13,978 nucleotides of DNA from Candidatus Falkowiibacteriota bacterium (GTDB lineage: Bacteria > Patescibacteriota > Patescibacteriia > JACRDY01). Under the pieces are notes generated by a model. The model made no database searches. It saw only the letters and a program-made list of their open reading frames with translations, and had not been told where the DNA came from. The position numbers and the translations under genes are program-made. The DNA lies in the NCBI GenBank assembly GCA_016218485.1, contig JACRDY010000013.1:1-13978 (forward strand), in the 5' to 3' direction. Below are positions 13,024 through 13,978 of this stretch, piece after piece; positions within the stretch are counted from its first letter, which is position 1, and each line of letters begins with the position of its first letter.

Positions 13024-13978
13024 TCATAATTGCTTAATCTGCGCTTTCAATTTTTTATAATGCCGTTCGCGTTGTTTGAATTGCTTATCCAAAAATGGGA
13101 TTTGAGTATCACGATAATCAACGATTGTTTTCTGTTCTCCAATATCTCGAAGCCGACCCATGTACTGGACGAGTTTCCCTTCAAACGAAAAAGGGAATGC
13201 CAATATTAGGCAGGAAATTCCACGGATATCTATGCCCTCGCCAAAGAATTGCCCAGTGGAAAGGATGACTCGATAATGTCCAGACTCAATTTGCTTCAAC
13301 TTTGACTTTCTTTTCGGTGCCGAGTCGTCTCCGGAAATAACGATAGTCTCACACTTACCCTTAAGATACATGGCTAAAATTTCCAGATGTTCTTTCCGTT
13401 CGCTTAACACAAGCAGTCTTTTGCCTTCTTCGCCGACCTTATTCAAGATATCTTCAATAATCATCTGATTTCTGGCGGTATCGAAACAAACAACCTTAGC
13501 CAAAAGTTGAAAGTTATCAGTCGTAAATTTAAATGGAAGGTTAAGATTTGTCGTGCGGATTAATATTTCCGGTGGCTGATGTGGGAGATCGGATACAGGC
13601 ATGAAATCCGAAGCTTCCATGCGCGCGATGATGTCGCCGATATAAACATATATCAGCTTTTCATCATTATGTTTACGTTTTGGCGTAGCAGTTAGCCCGT
13701 AAATATATTTTGGATTCAATTGTGCGATAACTTCACGGAACGTAGCGGCTGGGATGTGGTGGCACTCATCAACAATAATCGTTCCGAACTTATCTCTTAA
13801 TTCGGTAAGGTCGCCTTTACGAGCCAAGCTTTGCAATAAGCCGACCGTTATCTGTTTTCCCAGTTTTTTCTTTGTTCCAGAATATTGGCCGATATGAGCT
13901 TTAGCGATGCCTAAAAAAGTTTGTATTCTCTCAATCCACTGATCCAATAATTGCTTGCGGTGAACAAGGATTAGGGCG
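13024..13978 (-). CDS. superfamily 2 DEAD/DEAH-type helicase, 5' end beyond the window
   Basis: The frame is open to the right edge, so the N-terminus (Walker A) is missing; a TTG at 13947 is not the true start. Visible motifs in order: Ia LVHRKQLLDQW, Ib GLLQSLA, II DECHH (Walker B, a DECH variant), III GLTATPKR, IV LLVLSERKEH, V ILSTGQFFGEGIDI, and VI QYMGRLRD with the arginine finger. The C-terminal DYRDTQIPFLDKQFKQRERHYKKL resembles the end of helicases in restriction-like and TOTE-type conflict systems, which often carry a primase-polymerase or nuclease upstream. A plain restriction-subunit-R-like helicase is equally possible. The stop is TGA. The gene looks more AT-rich than mutY and the copper operon, which fits a horizontally acquired locus. 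Confidence 0.88.
   Translation of the reverse strand, partial: ALILVHRKQLLDQWIERIQTFLGIAKAHIGQYSGTKKKLGKQITVGLLQSLARKGDLTELRDKFGTIIVDECHHIPAATFREVIAQLNPKYIYGLTATPKRKHNDEKLIYVYIGDIIARMEASDFMPVSDLPHQPPEILIRTTNLNLPFKFTTDNFQLLAKVVCFDTARNQMIIEDILNKVGEEGKRLLVLSERKEHLEILAMYLKGKCETIVISGDDSAPKRKSKLKQIESGHYRVILSTGQFFGEGIDIRGISCLILAFPFSFEGKLVQYMGRLRDIGEQKTIVDYRDTQIPFLDKQFKQRERHYKKLKAQIKQL

Noticed and set aside
12755..13027. 90-residue minus-strand frame with ATGA overlap with the helicase stop
   Set aside because: Its translation is low-complexity (Ser, Gln, His, Lys) and lies antisense to a more protein-like plus-strand frame; the ATGA overlap is probably chance.
1..13978. CRISPR array
   Set aside because: No series of regularly spaced identical direct repeats was seen; repeats found are inverted or occur only twice.
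1..13978. TGA recoded as glycine (Gracilibacteria/Absconditabacteria code)
   Set aside because: TGA ends bcp, mutY and the helicase gene at positions expected for their families, and no core protein has an internal TGA.

Overview
The window looks like a chromosomal segment of a Candidate Phyla Radiation (Patescibacteria) bacterium. Pointers are a secreted protein with the Patescibacteria-typical YF-x-WY repeats plus a PA14 domain, a very short TsaB, a cysteine-free MutY, almost no Shine-Dalgarno sequences, and many short AT-rich or palindromic intergenic repeats. TGA ends several genes (Bcp, MutY, helicase), so the code is standard. This placement rests on family resemblance read by eye, not on a search.

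Left half, 379-5517, minus strand: a run reading right to left. It holds a small two-helix membrane protein, a Mn-type superoxide dismutase, a Bcp/PrxQ peroxiredoxin, a secreted PA14 protein, a short TsaB, and a 535-residue four-helix membrane protein of unknown function. A 178-bp inverted-repeat element sits exactly between tsaB and the last gene.

Middle, 5612-11592, plus strand: one eight-gene copper/thiol operon that starts divergently from the superoxide-dismutase run. Nested palindromes with a TACCCC-N3-GGGGTA core lie over the promoter. Next come a CsoR-family repressor with a C-H-H metal site, a membrane-anchored rhodanese, a four-helix protein with a CCxHH motif, a CopA-type Cu(I) ATPase, a CcdA-like thiol transporter with two vicinal CC pairs, a membrane-anchored CxxxC redoxin, a small two-helix protein and a DUF2933-like His-tailed protein. 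A strong terminator ends the operon. A second copy (176 bp) of the inverted-repeat element sits inside it, just before copA, and a hairpin before the seventh gene resembles one arm of it. The genes suggest Cu(I) export coupled to moving reducing power and possibly sulfane sulfur across the membrane.

Right part, 11593-13978: a minus-strand MutY-like glycosylase with no Fe-S cluster and no 8-oxoG domain. It is followed by a roughly 580-bp region of hairpins, a 19-bp direct repeat, a tRNA-3'-end-like 20-mer and a C-terminal gene remnant. The window ends in a superfamily 2 helicase that runs off the right edge. That region looks like a junction or decayed accessory locus.

Two gene starts (the 535-aa membrane protein and copA) are easily mis-called upstream, because the repeat element supplies an in-frame TTG. 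The starts given here are downstream ATGs outside the element.
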